DNA of 64,000 bases from Candidatus Accumulibacter sp. UBA704 (GTDB taxonomy: Bacteria; Pseudomonadota; Gammaproteobacteria; Burkholderiales; Rhodocyclaceae), in contig DBMG01000053.1 of assembly GCA_002304785.1 (NCBI GenBank), positions 21,879 to 85,878 of the forward strand. Direction: 5' to 3'. Shown piece after piece: positions 35,667 through 44,326 of the stretch; position 1 is the first letter of the stretch; each line of letters opens with the position of its first letter. A model generated the notes under the pieces. The model did not search any database, was not told the DNA's origin, and worked only from the letters and a program-made list of their open reading frames with translations. The position numbers and the translations under genes were made by a program.

Positions 35667-37502
35667 ATGAGCCAGATCATTGAAGTCAAAGTCCCCGATA
35701 TCGGCGATTTCAAGAACGTCCCGATCATCGACATCGCCGTCAAGGTGGGCGATTCGGTCACCACCGAAGAAGCCTTGATGACCCTCGAATCGGACAAGGC
35801 AACCATCGACGTCCCGAGTCCGTGTGACGGCGTCATCAAGGAAATCACCGTCAAGGTGGGCGACAAGGTCTCCGAGGGCAGCATCATCGCCCGCATCGAC
35901 GCAGCGGCGTCAGCGGCGTCAGCGGCGGCGGAAGCGCAACCGGCCGTGGCCACGCCTACCGCCGTAACGCCCGCGCCACCAGCCGGCAAGCCCGAGGGTA
36001 CGGCCAGTGCCGTCGCGCCGGCGGCGGCTGCGCAAGCCGGACAGTTCTCCGGCAAGGCCGATGTCGAATGCGAGATGCTCGTCCTCGGCGCCGGCCCCGG
36101 CGGCTATTCGGCGGCCTTCCGTTCCGCCGACCTGGGGATGAAGACAGTCATCGTCGAACGCTACGCCACGCTCGGCGGCGTGTGCCTCAACGTCGGGTGC
36201 ATCCCCTCTAAAGCCCTGCTGCACGTCGCCGCAGTCATGGAAGAAGCCGAACACATGGCGGAAACCGGGGTGACGTTCGCCCCTCCGCAGATCGACATCG
36301 ACAAGCTGCGCGCGCACAAGGCCAAGGTGGTCGGCAAGCTGACCACCGGCCTGGCCGGCATGGCCAAGGCACGCAAGGTGGATATCGTCCGCGGCTACGG
36401 CAGTTTCCTCGACGCCAATCATGTGGAAGTCGAGGTGACCGATGGCAAGGGACAGGAAAAAACCGGCCAGAGGAAAATCATCCGTTTCCAGAAGTGCATC
36501 ATCGCTGCCGGCAGTTCGCCGGTACACCTCCCGTTCATCCCGCAGGACCCGCGCGTCGTCGACTCGACCGGGGCGCTGGAGTTGCGCTTCGTGCCGAAGA
36601 AACTGCTGGTCATCGGCGGCGGCATCATCGGCCTGGAAATGGCCACGGTCTATTCGCTCCTGGGCGCCCGCGTCGACGTCGTGGAAATGCTCGACGCCCT
36701 GATGCAGGGCCCCGACCGCGACGCCGTCAAGGTCTGGGAAAAGCAGAATACGCACCGCTTCGACTCGGTCATGCTGAAGACCCGCACCGTGGCGGTCGAC
36801 GCCCGCGATAGCGGACTGTACGTCAAGTTCGAAGGGGAGAACGCCCCGGCGGATGCCGTCCGCTATGACATGATCCTGCAATCGGCAGGCCGCGTGCCGA
36901 ACGGCAAGAAGATCGCCGCGGAAAAGGCGGGCGTCACGGTATCCGAACGGGGATTCATCGCGGCGGATAACCAGATGCGCACCAACGTGCCGCACATCTT
37001 TGCCATCGGCGACATCGTCGGCAACCCGATGCTGGCGCACAAGGCAGTCCACGAGGGGCATGTCGCCGCCGAAGTTGCGGCCGGACAGAAGACGGCATTC
37101 GAGGCGACGGTCATCCCCGGCGTGGCCTACACCCATCCGGAAGTAGCCTGGGTCGGGTACACCGAGGCCCAGGCAGCCAAGGAAGGTCGCGCCGTGGAAA
37201 TTGCCAAGTTCCCGTGGGCGGCCTCCGGCCGGGCCATCGCCAACGGTGCAGAGTACGGTTTCACCAAGTTGATCTTCGACGCCTCGGAAGACGGCGGACA
37301 CCGCATCATCGGCGGCGCCATCGTCGGCCCGGCGGCCGGCGACATGATCGGCGAAATCTGCCTGGCCATCGAGATGGGCTGTGATGAGGTGGATATCGGC
37401 AAGACCATCCATCCGCACCCGACGCTCGGCGAAAGCATCGGCATGGCGGCCGAAGTCGCGCACGGCACCTGCACCGACCTGCCGCCCATCAGGAAGAAGT
37501 AG
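35667..37502 (+). CDS. lpdA: Dihydrolipoyl dehydrogenase with N-terminal lipoyl domain (E3)
   Basis: 611-aa fusion of a lipoyl domain (LESDKATIDVPSP near residue 40) through an Ala/Pro linker (about 80-125) to a full flavin disulfide oxidoreductase. The E3 part shows the FAD motif LGAGPGGYSAAFRSADLG, the redox Cys pair GGVCLNVGCIPSKALL, the NAD motif VIGGGIIGLEMATVYSLLG, FAIGDIVG and the catalytic C-terminal HPHPTLGES. It reoxidises dihydrolipoamide with NAD. Lipoyl-E3 fusions occur in Neisseria and other betaproteobacteria. It starts 13 bp after aceF. Confidence 0.95.
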   Translation: MSQIIEVKVPDIGDFKNVPIIDIAVKVGDSVTTEEALMTLESDKATIDVPSPCDGVIKEITVKVGDKVSEGSIIARIDAAASAASAAAEAQPAVATPTAVTPAPPAGKPEGTASAVAPAAAAQAGQFSGKADVECEMLVLGAGPGGYSAAFRSADLGMKTVIVERYATLGGVCLNVGCIPSKALLHVAAVMEEAEHMAETGVTFAPPQIDIDKLRAHKAKVVGKLTTGLAGMAKARKVDIVRGYGSFLDANHVEVEVTDGKGQEKTGQRKIIRFQKCIIAAGSSPVHLPFIPQDPRVVDSTGALELRFVPKKLLVIGGGIIGLEMATVYSLLGARVDVVEMLDALMQGPDRDAVKVWEKQNTHRFDSVMLKTRTVAVDARDSGLYVKFEGENAPADAVRYDMILQSAGRVPNGKKIAAEKAGVTVSERGFIAADNQMRTNVPHIFAIGDIVGNPMLAHKAVHEGHVAAEVAAGQKTAFEATVIPGVAYTHPEVAWVGYTEAQAAKEGRAVEIAKFPWAASGRAIANGAEYGFTKLIFDASEDGGHRIIGGAIVGPAAGDMIGEICLAIEMGCDEVDIGKTIHPHPTLGESIGMAAEVAHGTCTDLPPIRKK

Positions 37503-37522
37503 AACGGGAAGCGATAAGGAAA

Positions 37523-37547
37523 GGGGAAGCCGGCAGAGGACTTCCCC
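37523..37547 (+). terminator. Possible terminator after lpdA
   Basis: GGGGAAG (37523) and CTTCCCC (37541) form a 7-bp stem with an 11-nt loop about 20 bp after the lpdA stop, followed by a pyrimidine-rich TCCTTCTACCCCC rather than a clean T run. It is a plausible but weak intrinsic terminator for the aceE operon. Confidence 0.35.
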
Positions 37548-37631
37548 TCCTTCTACCCCCCTTGATTCCAAAAGGATTGTTTCGGCCTCCGGTTTTGGTC
37601 ATAATGCCCGATCTTCTCCGGAATCATCGCC

Positions 37632-39290
37632 ATGGCATCCTCTCGCCCGAACGTCATAGATGATCGTATCCATGTCCTGCGAACGCGTTGGGACAACTAC
37701 GTCAATGCCGGATCTTTCGATCGCTTCATCGAATTCACCGTAACCGTCAATAGCCTGGCCGAGCACTTCAACCGAATGCGCCTCCCCGGGTTGGTCAGGA
37801 TGTGCGAGGGGCTGGAAAATCTGGCACTCGCGCGACTGGGAACGCAAGCGTCGCATCCGATCGCCAATCGGGATATCGCGCTCTTGCAACGCCAGGTCGA
37901 GACCCTGCTGGCTGCCGTGCGCACCTCGCGCTTGGTGGCGCCCGAACGGCGCACCGAAGAACCGGCGGAAGCAGTCGGCAATCTCGAATGGATCAAGCCG
38001 CGCCTGGTGTGGCTGGTCGTCGCACCCGAAATGCATGAGATGGCCAACGCGCTGCGCCAGCAGATCGATTTCTACGGCTTTCTGACTGCGGAAATTGGAT
38101 GGGAGGAACAACTCCCGGACAGCGAAACGCCGCTGGCCGTGCTGTGCATTCCCGGCCGGGAAAGCGCCGAGATCGAACATCGGAAGATCGCCGAGATACG
38201 CGGCGCTTGCCCGGCCAGCCAGATGATTTACCTGGGAGTTCATCCCGCCCTCGACAATATCGTCGCTCTGATGCGTTCCGGGATCGACCTCACCATCCCG
38301 ATCGAGGAGGGGACGACCATGGTCCTCAATTGCGTCCTCGATCTCGTCCAGAACTTCGAGCCGGAGAAGTACCGCGTTCTGGTCGTCGAGGATTCGCTGG
38401 TCGCGGTGACGCTGATCCAGCGCACTCTGTCGGAACATGGCATCGATAGTCGCGCCATCCGCGACCCGGGCCGCTTGCTCGACGAACTGCAGTGCTACCG
38501 TCCCGACCTGATCCTGATGGACATGCACATGCCGCGCTTCAACGGCGTCGAGGCCACCCGCGTGCTGCGCCAGATGTCGGCCTACCGCTCGCTGCCGATC
38601 GTTTACCTGTCCAGCGAATCCGATGTCGGGATGCAGGTCGAGGCGTTGCGTCTCGGCGGCGACCAGTTTCTCAACAAGCCGTTCAATCCGGTGTTGCTGG
38701 CCGCCGTGATCAAGACCAAGATCGAGCGCTTCCGGGAAACCCAACGCTCATCCCGGCACGACGGCCTGACCGGACTGCTCAATCACACGGCAGCGAAGTC
38801 GATGCTCAAGGCGATGGTGGACAATATGACGCCGTCGCGCATGCTGACGGTGGCCATGATCGACATCGACCATTTCAAGTCGATCAACGACACCTTCGGC
38901 CACCCGGTCGGCGATCAGGTTATTCGCGGCCTGGCCTGGCTGCTCAAGGGACGGCTGCGTTCCTCCGACCTGATCGGCCGATACGGCGGCGAGGAATTCC
39001 TGGTGGCCCTGCCCGACATCTCGCCGGCTCAGGCGCGCGCGGTAATCGAACGCATCCGCGAGGATTTCTCTTCGTTGCCGCATGCGCACTCCAAGGGCGC
39101 CCTGTTCTCAACATTCAGTGCCGGCATTGCTTCCTGGCCGGAATTCGATTCGCCACAGAACTTGACCGAAGCCGCAGACTTTGCTCTGCTCGAAGCCAAG
39201 CAGCACGGCCGCAACCGGGTCAGGCAGGCGTTGGCAACGGATGAAGACTTCCGCGCCCTGCAACCCTATCTCTTCCCGGAAAATTCCTGA
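37632..39290 (+). CDS. Response-regulator diguanylate cyclase (REC-GGDEF)
   Basis: 552-aa protein. The first ~245 residues hold a mostly helical region, then a Rossmann-like segment (RLVWLVVAPEMHEM onward) that resembles a degenerate receiver domain. A canonical REC domain follows (VLVVEDSLVAVTLI, phosphoacceptor Asp about residue 297 in LMDMHMP, then YLSSES and FLNKPF). The GGDEF domain carries GGEEF at 452-456, with an RSSD inhibitory I-site five residues before it, so it should synthesise c-di-GMP and be product-inhibited. No histidine kinase is adjacent; the input signal is unknown. Confidence 0.9.
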   Translation: MASSRPNVIDDRIHVLRTRWDNYVNAGSFDRFIEFTVTVNSLAEHFNRMRLPGLVRMCEGLENLALARLGTQASHPIANRDIALLQRQVETLLAAVRTSRLVAPERRTEEPAEAVGNLEWIKPRLVWLVVAPEMHEMANALRQQIDFYGFLTAEIGWEEQLPDSETPLAVLCIPGRESAEIEHRKIAEIRGACPASQMIYLGVHPALDNIVALMRSGIDLTIPIEEGTTMVLNCVLDLVQNFEPEKYRVLVVEDSLVAVTLIQRTLSEHGIDSRAIRDPGRLLDELQCYRPDLILMDMHMPRFNGVEATRVLRQMSAYRSLPIVYLSSESDVGMQVEALRLGGDQFLNKPFNPVLLAAVIKTKIERFRETQRSSRHDGLTGLLNHTAAKSMLKAMVDNMTPSRMLTVAMIDIDHFKSINDTFGHPVGDQVIRGLAWLLKGRLRSSDLIGRYGGEEFLVALPDISPAQARAVIERIREDFSSLPHAHSKGALFSTFSAGIASWPEFDSPQNLTEAADFALLEAKQHGRNRVRQALATDEDFRALQPYLFPENS

Positions 39291-39320
39291 GCGGTTCCGG
39301 ACGAGCGGCAAAATCGCCGG

Positions 39321-39695
39321 TCACGCAGCCAGGACACAGCCCCAGACGACCACGACGTTGAGGAGCGCCAGAAATACCGCCGCACTGCCGATGTCCTTGG
39401 CCCGTTTCGACAGATGGTGTCGATCCAGCGACACGCGATCCACGACCGCCTCGATCGCCGAATTGATCAACTCGACGATCAGGACGAGTAGAACACTGGC
39501 GATCATCGCCGCCCGCCCGCCCCAGGGAACCGGCAGAACGAAGGATAGCGGAACCAGGAAGAGCGCCAGCAATACCTCCTGCCGGAAAGCGTCCTCGCAC
39601 GTGTATGCCGCGCGCAATCCCGACATCGAATAATGCAGCGCGTTCCACACGCGACGCAGACCGGTTTTTCCCTTGAAAGGACTTTCTTCAGACAC
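39321..39695 (-). CDS. dgkA: Diacylglycerol kinase DgkA
   Basis: 124-aa integral membrane kinase that recycles diacylglycerol to phosphatidic acid. Typical features are the amphipathic N-terminus, EDAFRQEVLLAL, three membrane segments and the signature IVELINSAIEAVVDRVS plus RAKDIGSAAVF. The start is GTG at 39695, with AAGGAGATCTT just upstream. It is 90 bp downstream of the glycosyltransferase on the same strand. Confidence 0.95.
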   Translation of the reverse strand: MSEESPFKGKTGLRRVWNALHYSMSGLRAAYTCEDAFRQEVLLALFLVPLSFVLPVPWGGRAAMIASVLLVLIVELINSAIEAVVDRVSLDRHHLSKRAKDIGSAAVFLALLNVVVVWGCVLAA

Positions 39696-39789
39696 AAGAT
39701 CTCCTTGCCGGATCGATTGCAGGCGGCAAGTATAGAAGTGAAAGGGGAAACGGGAAAGGCGAAACTGCCAGGGGGAAAGCCGCCCTGTT

Positions 39790-40965
39790 TCAAGGTTTGC
39801 GTTTCACGGACCTTCGGTCGCTGTCGGCGATCTTCCTGTACAACTCGGCCATCCGTCCCGCCAGCTCCTCGCCGGACCATTCGGCGGCATACGTCCGTGC
39901 TTCATCGGAGAGCCGGTGCCGAAGATTTCGGTCGTTCAACACTCGCGACAATGCCAGCGAAAACGCATAAGGATTGGCATCCGGCACCAGCGCCCCACGA
40001 CCGGCATTCAGGATATCGGCTGTTCCCATTTCGGCGAGCGCCACCACCGGCAGTCCGGTAGCCATGGCTTCCAGCAGAACCAGCCCCTGGGTTTCGGTGC
40101 GCGAGGCAAAAACGAAGACATCCGCCGCGGCGTAGCACGCCGGGAGTTCGGCATCACGGTCGAGATAGCCGATGAATCGCACACTACCGGCCAATCCCCG
40201 GTCACAAACAGACTGCCGCAGATTCGGCAGTGCCGGACCGTCCCCCGCGACAAGCAACAGCATGGCGGGAATCGTCTCGCGCATCTGTTCCGCCACATCC
40301 AAGAGAAACTCGATGTTTTTCTCGTGCGCCACTCGCCCGACATAGAGCGCGACCGGACGCGCCTCATCGACCCCGTATTTCGCCCGGAACCACTGCCGCG
40401 CGCCGTGCTGAGGCCTGTTCAGCGAGACTCCGGTCGGCAGGATGTGCTGCGGAGTCTTCACGCCGTATTCGGCCAGACGTCGGCTGATGGCGGCGGAAGG
40501 AACGATCACGGTATCCAGCGCGTTGCATTGGCGCCGCGAAAACGCCCGCGCCAGGCCTCTGAGCCACGGAGCGGGAACCAGCGGAACATAGTGGGCGAGA
40601 TATTCTTCGAACAGCGTGTGGTAGGTCGCGACGACAGGAACACCACAGCGGCGCGCCGCATTTACCCCCGCGTAGTGGGCAACGAACGGAGTTTGCACAT
40701 GCACGAGATCAACCCCTCCGCCAACCGCCGCAAGCACGGCATCATGCATTTCGCGCCAGCGCACCAGCCGGTCTTCCGGGTCGCCGGGGACGCTGCGTGC
40801 CGGAACCCGGGTCACCCACGACTCATCGAAGCCACCGCCGTAGTCCGGGGCAACCAGCGACACCTCGATGCCATGCGCCAACAACGATTGTCGGTACGTG
40901 AGGATCGCCGTCGAGACGCCGTTGATACGCGGAAAGAACACGTCGGAAACCATCGTTACGCGCAC
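39790..40965 (-). CDS. GT4-family glycosyltransferase
   Basis: About 391 aa, GT-B fold, related to GDP-mannose-dependent and similar alpha-glycosyltransferases. It begins VRVTMVSDVFFPRINGVSTAI, as in MgtA-like enzymes, and carries YVGRVAHEKNIEFLLDVAE and the donor-binding E-x7-E region in ETQGLVLLEAMATGLPVVA. The start is taken as the GTG at 40965, which overlaps the stop of the phosphatase gene by 10 bp; an ATG at 40953 is an alternative. Tight pairing with an LpxH-like phosphatase and dgkA suggests membrane glycolipid or phospholipid metabolism. Donor and acceptor are unknown. Confidence 0.85.
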   Translation of the reverse strand: MRVTMVSDVFFPRINGVSTAILTYRQSLLAHGIEVSLVAPDYGGGFDESWVTRVPARSVPGDPEDRLVRWREMHDAVLAAVGGGVDLVHVQTPFVAHYAGVNAARRCGVPVVATYHTLFEEYLAHYVPLVPAPWLRGLARAFSRRQCNALDTVIVPSAAISRRLAEYGVKTPQHILPTGVSLNRPQHGARQWFRAKYGVDEARPVALYVGRVAHEKNIEFLLDVAEQMRETIPAMLLLVAGDGPALPNLRQSVCDRGLAGSVRFIGYLDRDAELPACYAAADVFVFASRTETQGLVLLEAMATGLPVVALAEMGTADILNAGRGALVPDANPYAFSLALSRVLNDRNLRHRLSDEARTYAAEWSGEELAGRMAELYRKIADSDRRSVKRKP

Positions 40966-41756
40966 GCCAGCACCTCCACCGCCCCGGACTTTCTCATATC
41001 TTTTTCGGCCGGCGGCTGCATGCCGCCCCACGAAATCAGTTCGAGGGTCCCGTCAAGGTGCTCGACGATCGCCGTGCAGCTATCGACCCAGTCCCCGCAA
41101 TTGACATAAGCCATGCCATCGTCTCGTTCGCGGATCACGGCAAAATGAATATGACCGCAGATGATGCCGTCCAGTCCGCGCTGCCGTGCCGCCCTGAGGG
41201 CTGTATCCTCAAAATCAAAGATGAACTGCAGAGCCTTCTTGACACGGCGCTTGGCATAACCGGCCAGGGACCAGTAGCACCGCATTCCAAAGCGGCGCCG
41301 CACCAGGGACAGCAGCGTATTCAGCTTGACCAGCCCGTCATACGCGACGTCGCCGAGAATGGCGATCCAGCGATGGTGACGGGTAATCTGGTCGAACTCG
41401 TCGCCGTGCAACAACAGGAACCGCCGGCCGTCCGCCAAGGTGTGCACGTGCTCGCCGCAGATCTCGATGTCGCCAAAGGAGATATCGAGATAATCACGCA
41501 GCGCCTCGTCGTGATTTCCCGGGATGAACACCACGCGCTCACCGTGGCGGGCGCGGCGCAGGATCTTCTGCACGACGGTGTTCTGCGCGGGAGTCCACAC
41601 GATATTTCGCCGCATGGCCCAGAAATCAACGATATCGCCGATGAGGAAGACATTCTCCGCAGTGTAGGTGCGCATGAAATCAAGCAGCCTCTCGGCTTGG
41701 CAGGCGCGCGTTCCCAGATGAATGTCGGAAAGAAAGATTGAGCGGACCTTGACCAT
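40956..41756 (-). CDS. LpxH-like calcineurin-type phosphoesterase
   Basis: 266-aa metallophosphoesterase with the five signature blocks: FLSDIHLGTRACQ, LIGDIVDFW, FIPGNHDEALRDY, LLHGDEFDQ and CGHIHFAVI. These place it near UDP-2,3-diacylglucosamine diphosphatase (LpxH/LpxH2), but members of this subgroup often accompany glycosyltransferases and have other substrates. The start is ATG 41756. It overlaps the downstream glycosyltransferase start. Confidence 0.85.
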   Translation of the reverse strand: MVKVRSIFLSDIHLGTRACQAERLLDFMRTYTAENVFLIGDIVDFWAMRRNIVWTPAQNTVVQKILRRARHGERVVFIPGNHDEALRDYLDISFGDIEICGEHVHTLADGRRFLLLHGDEFDQITRHHRWIAILGDVAYDGLVKLNTLLSLVRRRFGMRCYWSLAGYAKRRVKKALQFIFDFEDTALRAARQRGLDGIICGHIHFAVIRERDDGMAYVNCGDWVDSCTAIVEHLDGTLELISWGGMQPPAEKDMRKSGAVEVLACA

Positions 41757-41883
41757 GCCGCTATGGTGCGAGGCGTTCGTTACGGAAAGGTGTCATTGCG
41801 GTTACGGATTGGAGACTTCCTTCTCCCTCCCCCTTCTCCCTTCGCTAAAATAGCCGCTTTCCCCACCACACCGAAAAACCGCC

Positions 41884-42546
41884 ATGACCCAGGACGAAAT
41901 GAAACAGGCCGTAGCCCGCGCCGCTCTCGAATACGTTGTCGAAGGCCGCATCATCGGCGTCGGAACAGGTTCCACTGCCCGGTTGTTCATCGAGGAACTG
42001 GCAACGTTGAAGGACCGCATCGCCGGTGCCGTGGCCAGTTCCGAGGACACCCGGCAACGATTGGAAGGCCACGGCATCCGGGTTTTCGATCTGAACGAGA
42101 TCACCGACATGCCGGTTTACATCGACGGCGCCGACGAAATCACGCCCGAAATGCACATGATCAAAGGCGGCGGCGGCGCCCTGACACGCGAAAAAATCGT
42201 TTCCGCCGTGGCCGGCAAGTTCATCTGCATCGTCGACGGGACCAAGGTCGTCGACTACCTCGGCCGTTTTCCGTTGCCTGTCGAGGTCATCCCGATGGCC
42301 AGCGCCTACGTGGCGCGCGAACTGGTAAAAATGGGGGGCTCCCCGGCAGTGCGCGAGGGGTTCGTCACCGACAACGGCAACCTGATCCTCGACGTGAAGG
42401 GGCTGCAGATCCTCGATCCGGTCAATTTCGAAACGCGCCTCAACCAGATCGCCGGCGTGGTGACCAACGGCCTGTTCGCCAACCGCCCGGCAGATGTCTG
42501 CCTGATCGGCACGCCCGAGGGTGTCCGAATGATGACCGCCGATTGA
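41884..42546 (+). CDS. rpiA: Ribose-5-phosphate isomerase A
   Basis: 220-aa isomerase of ribose-5-phosphate and ribulose-5-phosphate in the pentose phosphate pathway. Conserved blocks are [61 protein letters not shown] and the C-terminal [19 protein letters not shown]. The start is ATG 41884. It would process pentose carbon entering through XylB. The next gene, phoU, follows 85 bp later. Confidence 0.95.
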   Translation: MTQDEMKQAVARAALEYVVEGRIIGVGTGSTARLFIEELATLKDRIAGAVASSEDTRQRLEGHGIRVFDLNEITDMPVYIDGADEITPEMHMIKGGGGALTREKIVSAVAGKFICIVDGTKVVDYLGRFPLPVEVIPMASAYVARELVKMGGSPAVREGFVTDNGNLILDVKGLQILDPVNFETRLNQIAGVVTNGLFANRPADVCLIGTPEGVRMMTAD

Positions 42547-42551
42547 ACCGG

Positions 42552-42580
42552 ATGCAACAAATCTGTAACGTGGTGCCACT
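42552..42580 (+). promoter_or_regulatory. Candidate Pho box upstream of phoU
   Basis: ATGCAAC (42552), CTGTAAC (42563) and a weaker TGCCACT (42574) are spaced exactly 11 bp apart on the plus strand, starting just after the rpiA stop and about 50-80 bp before the phoU start. The spacing and the central CTGTAAC agree with PhoB-binding repeats. Confidence 0.45.
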
Positions 42581-42631
42581 ACACTCTCGGAACGAATCAC
42601 TCACATGCGAAGACATTCTGGAGCCAGAGGC

Positions 42632-43339
42632 ATGAACGATCACCATACGTCGAAGAATTTCGATCTCGAGTTGGAAAGCCTGCGCACCCGCGTCCTGCAG
42701 ATGGGCGGCATGGCCGAGCAACAGGTGCATAAGGCAGTCGACGGGCTTTACAGCGGCAACAAGCAGCTTCTCGAAGAGGTCATCCGCGACGACGACCTCA
42801 TCAACCAGATGGAAGTCGACATCGACGCCCTGTGCAACCAGATCATCGCCAAGCGTCAGCCGACGGCCATCGATCTGCGCATGATCGTCTCTGTGCTCAA
42901 GGCCATTTCCGACATCGAGCGGGTCGGCGACAAGGCGCGCAAGATTGCCCGACTCGGCATTTCGATCAGCAGTCAATCCGGAGGCCCGTTGAACGTCGAA
43001 CTCAACCACATGACCGAAACGGCGCTGAAAATGCTGCGCCTGGCACTTGACGGGTTCGCGCGCCTGGATCTTGCGCTGGTCACCGAAGCCGTGCGCCTCG
43101 ACGAGCAGGTGAATTCGGAATACCGCGGCATTGCCCGCCAGTTGATCACCTACATGATGGAAGACCCGCGCACGATCACCCGCTCGCTGGACATCCTGAC
43201 CATCGCCAAGGCCATCGAACGCATCGGCGATCACGCCACGAACATCGCCGAATACGTGGTGTATATGGTCAAGGGACTCAACGTGCGCCACGCCACCCCC
43301 GAAGAAGTCGAAGCCCAGCTGCGGAACGACGACAACTAG
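42632..43339 (+). CDS. phoU: Phosphate-signalling protein PhoU
   Basis: 235-aa all-helical protein that couples the Pst transporter to PhoR and dampens the Pho response. It has two PhoU repeats: the first with VIRDDDLINQMEVDID and ISDIERVGDKARKIA, the second with LVTEAVRLDEQVNSEYR and AKAIERIGDHATNIAEYVVYM, the E/D-xx-xD metal-binding motifs. The start is ATG 42632 (MNDHHTSKNF) after AGCCAGAGG; the in-frame start at 42605 is less likely. No pst or phoBR genes are in the window, so it is separated from the usual pst operon. Confidence 0.95.
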   Translation: MNDHHTSKNFDLELESLRTRVLQMGGMAEQQVHKAVDGLYSGNKQLLEEVIRDDDLINQMEVDIDALCNQIIAKRQPTAIDLRMIVSVLKAISDIERVGDKARKIARLGISISSQSGGPLNVELNHMTETALKMLRLALDGFARLDLALVTEAVRLDEQVNSEYRGIARQLITYMMEDPRTITRSLDILTIAKAIERIGDHATNIAEYVVYMVKGLNVRHATPEEVEAQLRNDDN

Positions 43340-43363
43340 GGAAGACATTCGCTGCCGCATCTG

Positions 43364-43392
43364 CTGTAACTTGCGCGTCACCATCGTGTAAC
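43364..43392 (+). promoter_or_regulatory. Candidate Pho box upstream of the olsB-like gene
   Basis: CTGTAAC (43364), GCGTCAC (43375) and GTGTAAC (43386) form three 7-mers at precise 11-bp intervals on the plus strand, 48-76 bp before the start codon of the acyltransferase gene. This is the best Pho-box-like site in the window. Ornithine lipid synthesis is under PhoB control in several proteobacteria, which agrees with the placement. Confidence 0.55.
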
Positions 43393-43439
43393 CCGCATCA
43401 TCTACTGTTCCTCCTGCACGAAAACAGACAGGAGGAACC

Positions 43440-44225
43440 ATGAAAAAGCGGCACGACAACGCATCACCCCTTTGCCCGGCGGAAACCCCCTCGGCGGGCT
43501 CCCATCACGCATCGCTATCGGTTGGACTGGCCATCAGTTCGCGCGAGATCGAACTGGCGCAAAGACTTCGCTACCAGGTTTTTGCCGAAGAACTCGGGGC
43601 TCGATTGCTGTGCGCCACACCCCGCGTGGACCAAGACATCTTCGACCCCTTCTGCAAGCATCTGGTCGTGCGCGACAACAATTCCGGCGAGGTCGTCGGA
43701 ACTTACCGGATTCTTCCGCCGGAAAACGCCAAGACCGCCGGCCGCAATTACACGGAAGACGAGTTCGACATCACCCGCCTGCAGCACCTGCGACCGCACC
43801 TAGTCGAGGTCGGCCGTTCCTGCGTTCATCCCGATTACCGCACCGGTGCGACGATTGCCCTGCTCTGGACAGGGCTGGTCCGATACATGCTGCAAAATGG
43901 CCATGACTATCTGATCGGGTGCTGCAGCATCAGCATGGCCGACGGAGGACATGCCGCAGCCAGCCTCTACTACCGCCTGCGCGAATACATGAGTCCCGTT
44001 GAATATCGGGTGTTCCCGCACTGCCCTCTTCCCCTGGAATCGCTGCGCCGTGACATACCGGCCGCCGTGCCTCCGTTGCTCAAGGGCTATCTGCGCGCCG
44101 GCGCCTCGATCTGCGGAAAACCGGCATGGGATCCAGACTTCAACACCGCCGACCTGCCGATTCTGCTGCACATGACGAACATCTCGGCGCGCTACGCCCG
44201 GCACTTCGTCAGACGCCAGCGCTGA
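43440..44225 (+). CDS. OlsB-like ornithine/hemolysin-type N-acyltransferase
   Basis: 261-aa GNAT-fold acyltransferase. LRYQVFAEELGARL, DPFCKHLVVRD, VVGTYRILPP, the DITRLQ region, VEVGRSCVHPDYRTGATIALLW and LIGCCSISM are typical of the OlsB/hemolysin-A family, which transfers a 3-hydroxyacyl chain from ACP to ornithine in the first step of ornithine lipid synthesis. ACAGGAGGAACC lies just before ATG 43440. No olsA gene is adjacent. The upstream 11-bp repeats suggest induction by phosphate limitation; exact substrate not proven. Confidence 0.83.
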   Translation: MKKRHDNASPLCPAETPSAGSHHASLSVGLAISSREIELAQRLRYQVFAEELGARLLCATPRVDQDIFDPFCKHLVVRDNNSGEVVGTYRILPPENAKTAGRNYTEDEFDITRLQHLRPHLVEVGRSCVHPDYRTGATIALLWTGLVRYMLQNGHDYLIGCCSISMADGGHAAASLYYRLREYMSPVEYRVFPHCPLPLESLRRDIPAAVPPLLKGYLRAGASICGKPAWDPDFNTADLPILLHMTNISARYARHFVRRQR

Positions 44226-44326
44226 ACGCGCAAGCCGCGCGCAGCCTACGATTTGGACCTTTTGTTGAGCCCCCGCTCCGAATCACGGGCGCGCGAGGCG
44301 GGGCCACGCGGATCTGGCGCCAGCAC

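Noticed and set aside
34229..36055. 608-codon minus-strand frame
   Set aside because: Antisense to aceF and the lipoyl part of lpdA; no family similarity.
44226..44326. Terminator-like GC-rich inverted segments after the olsB-like gene
   Set aside because: Only about six pairs with a long loop and no T run.
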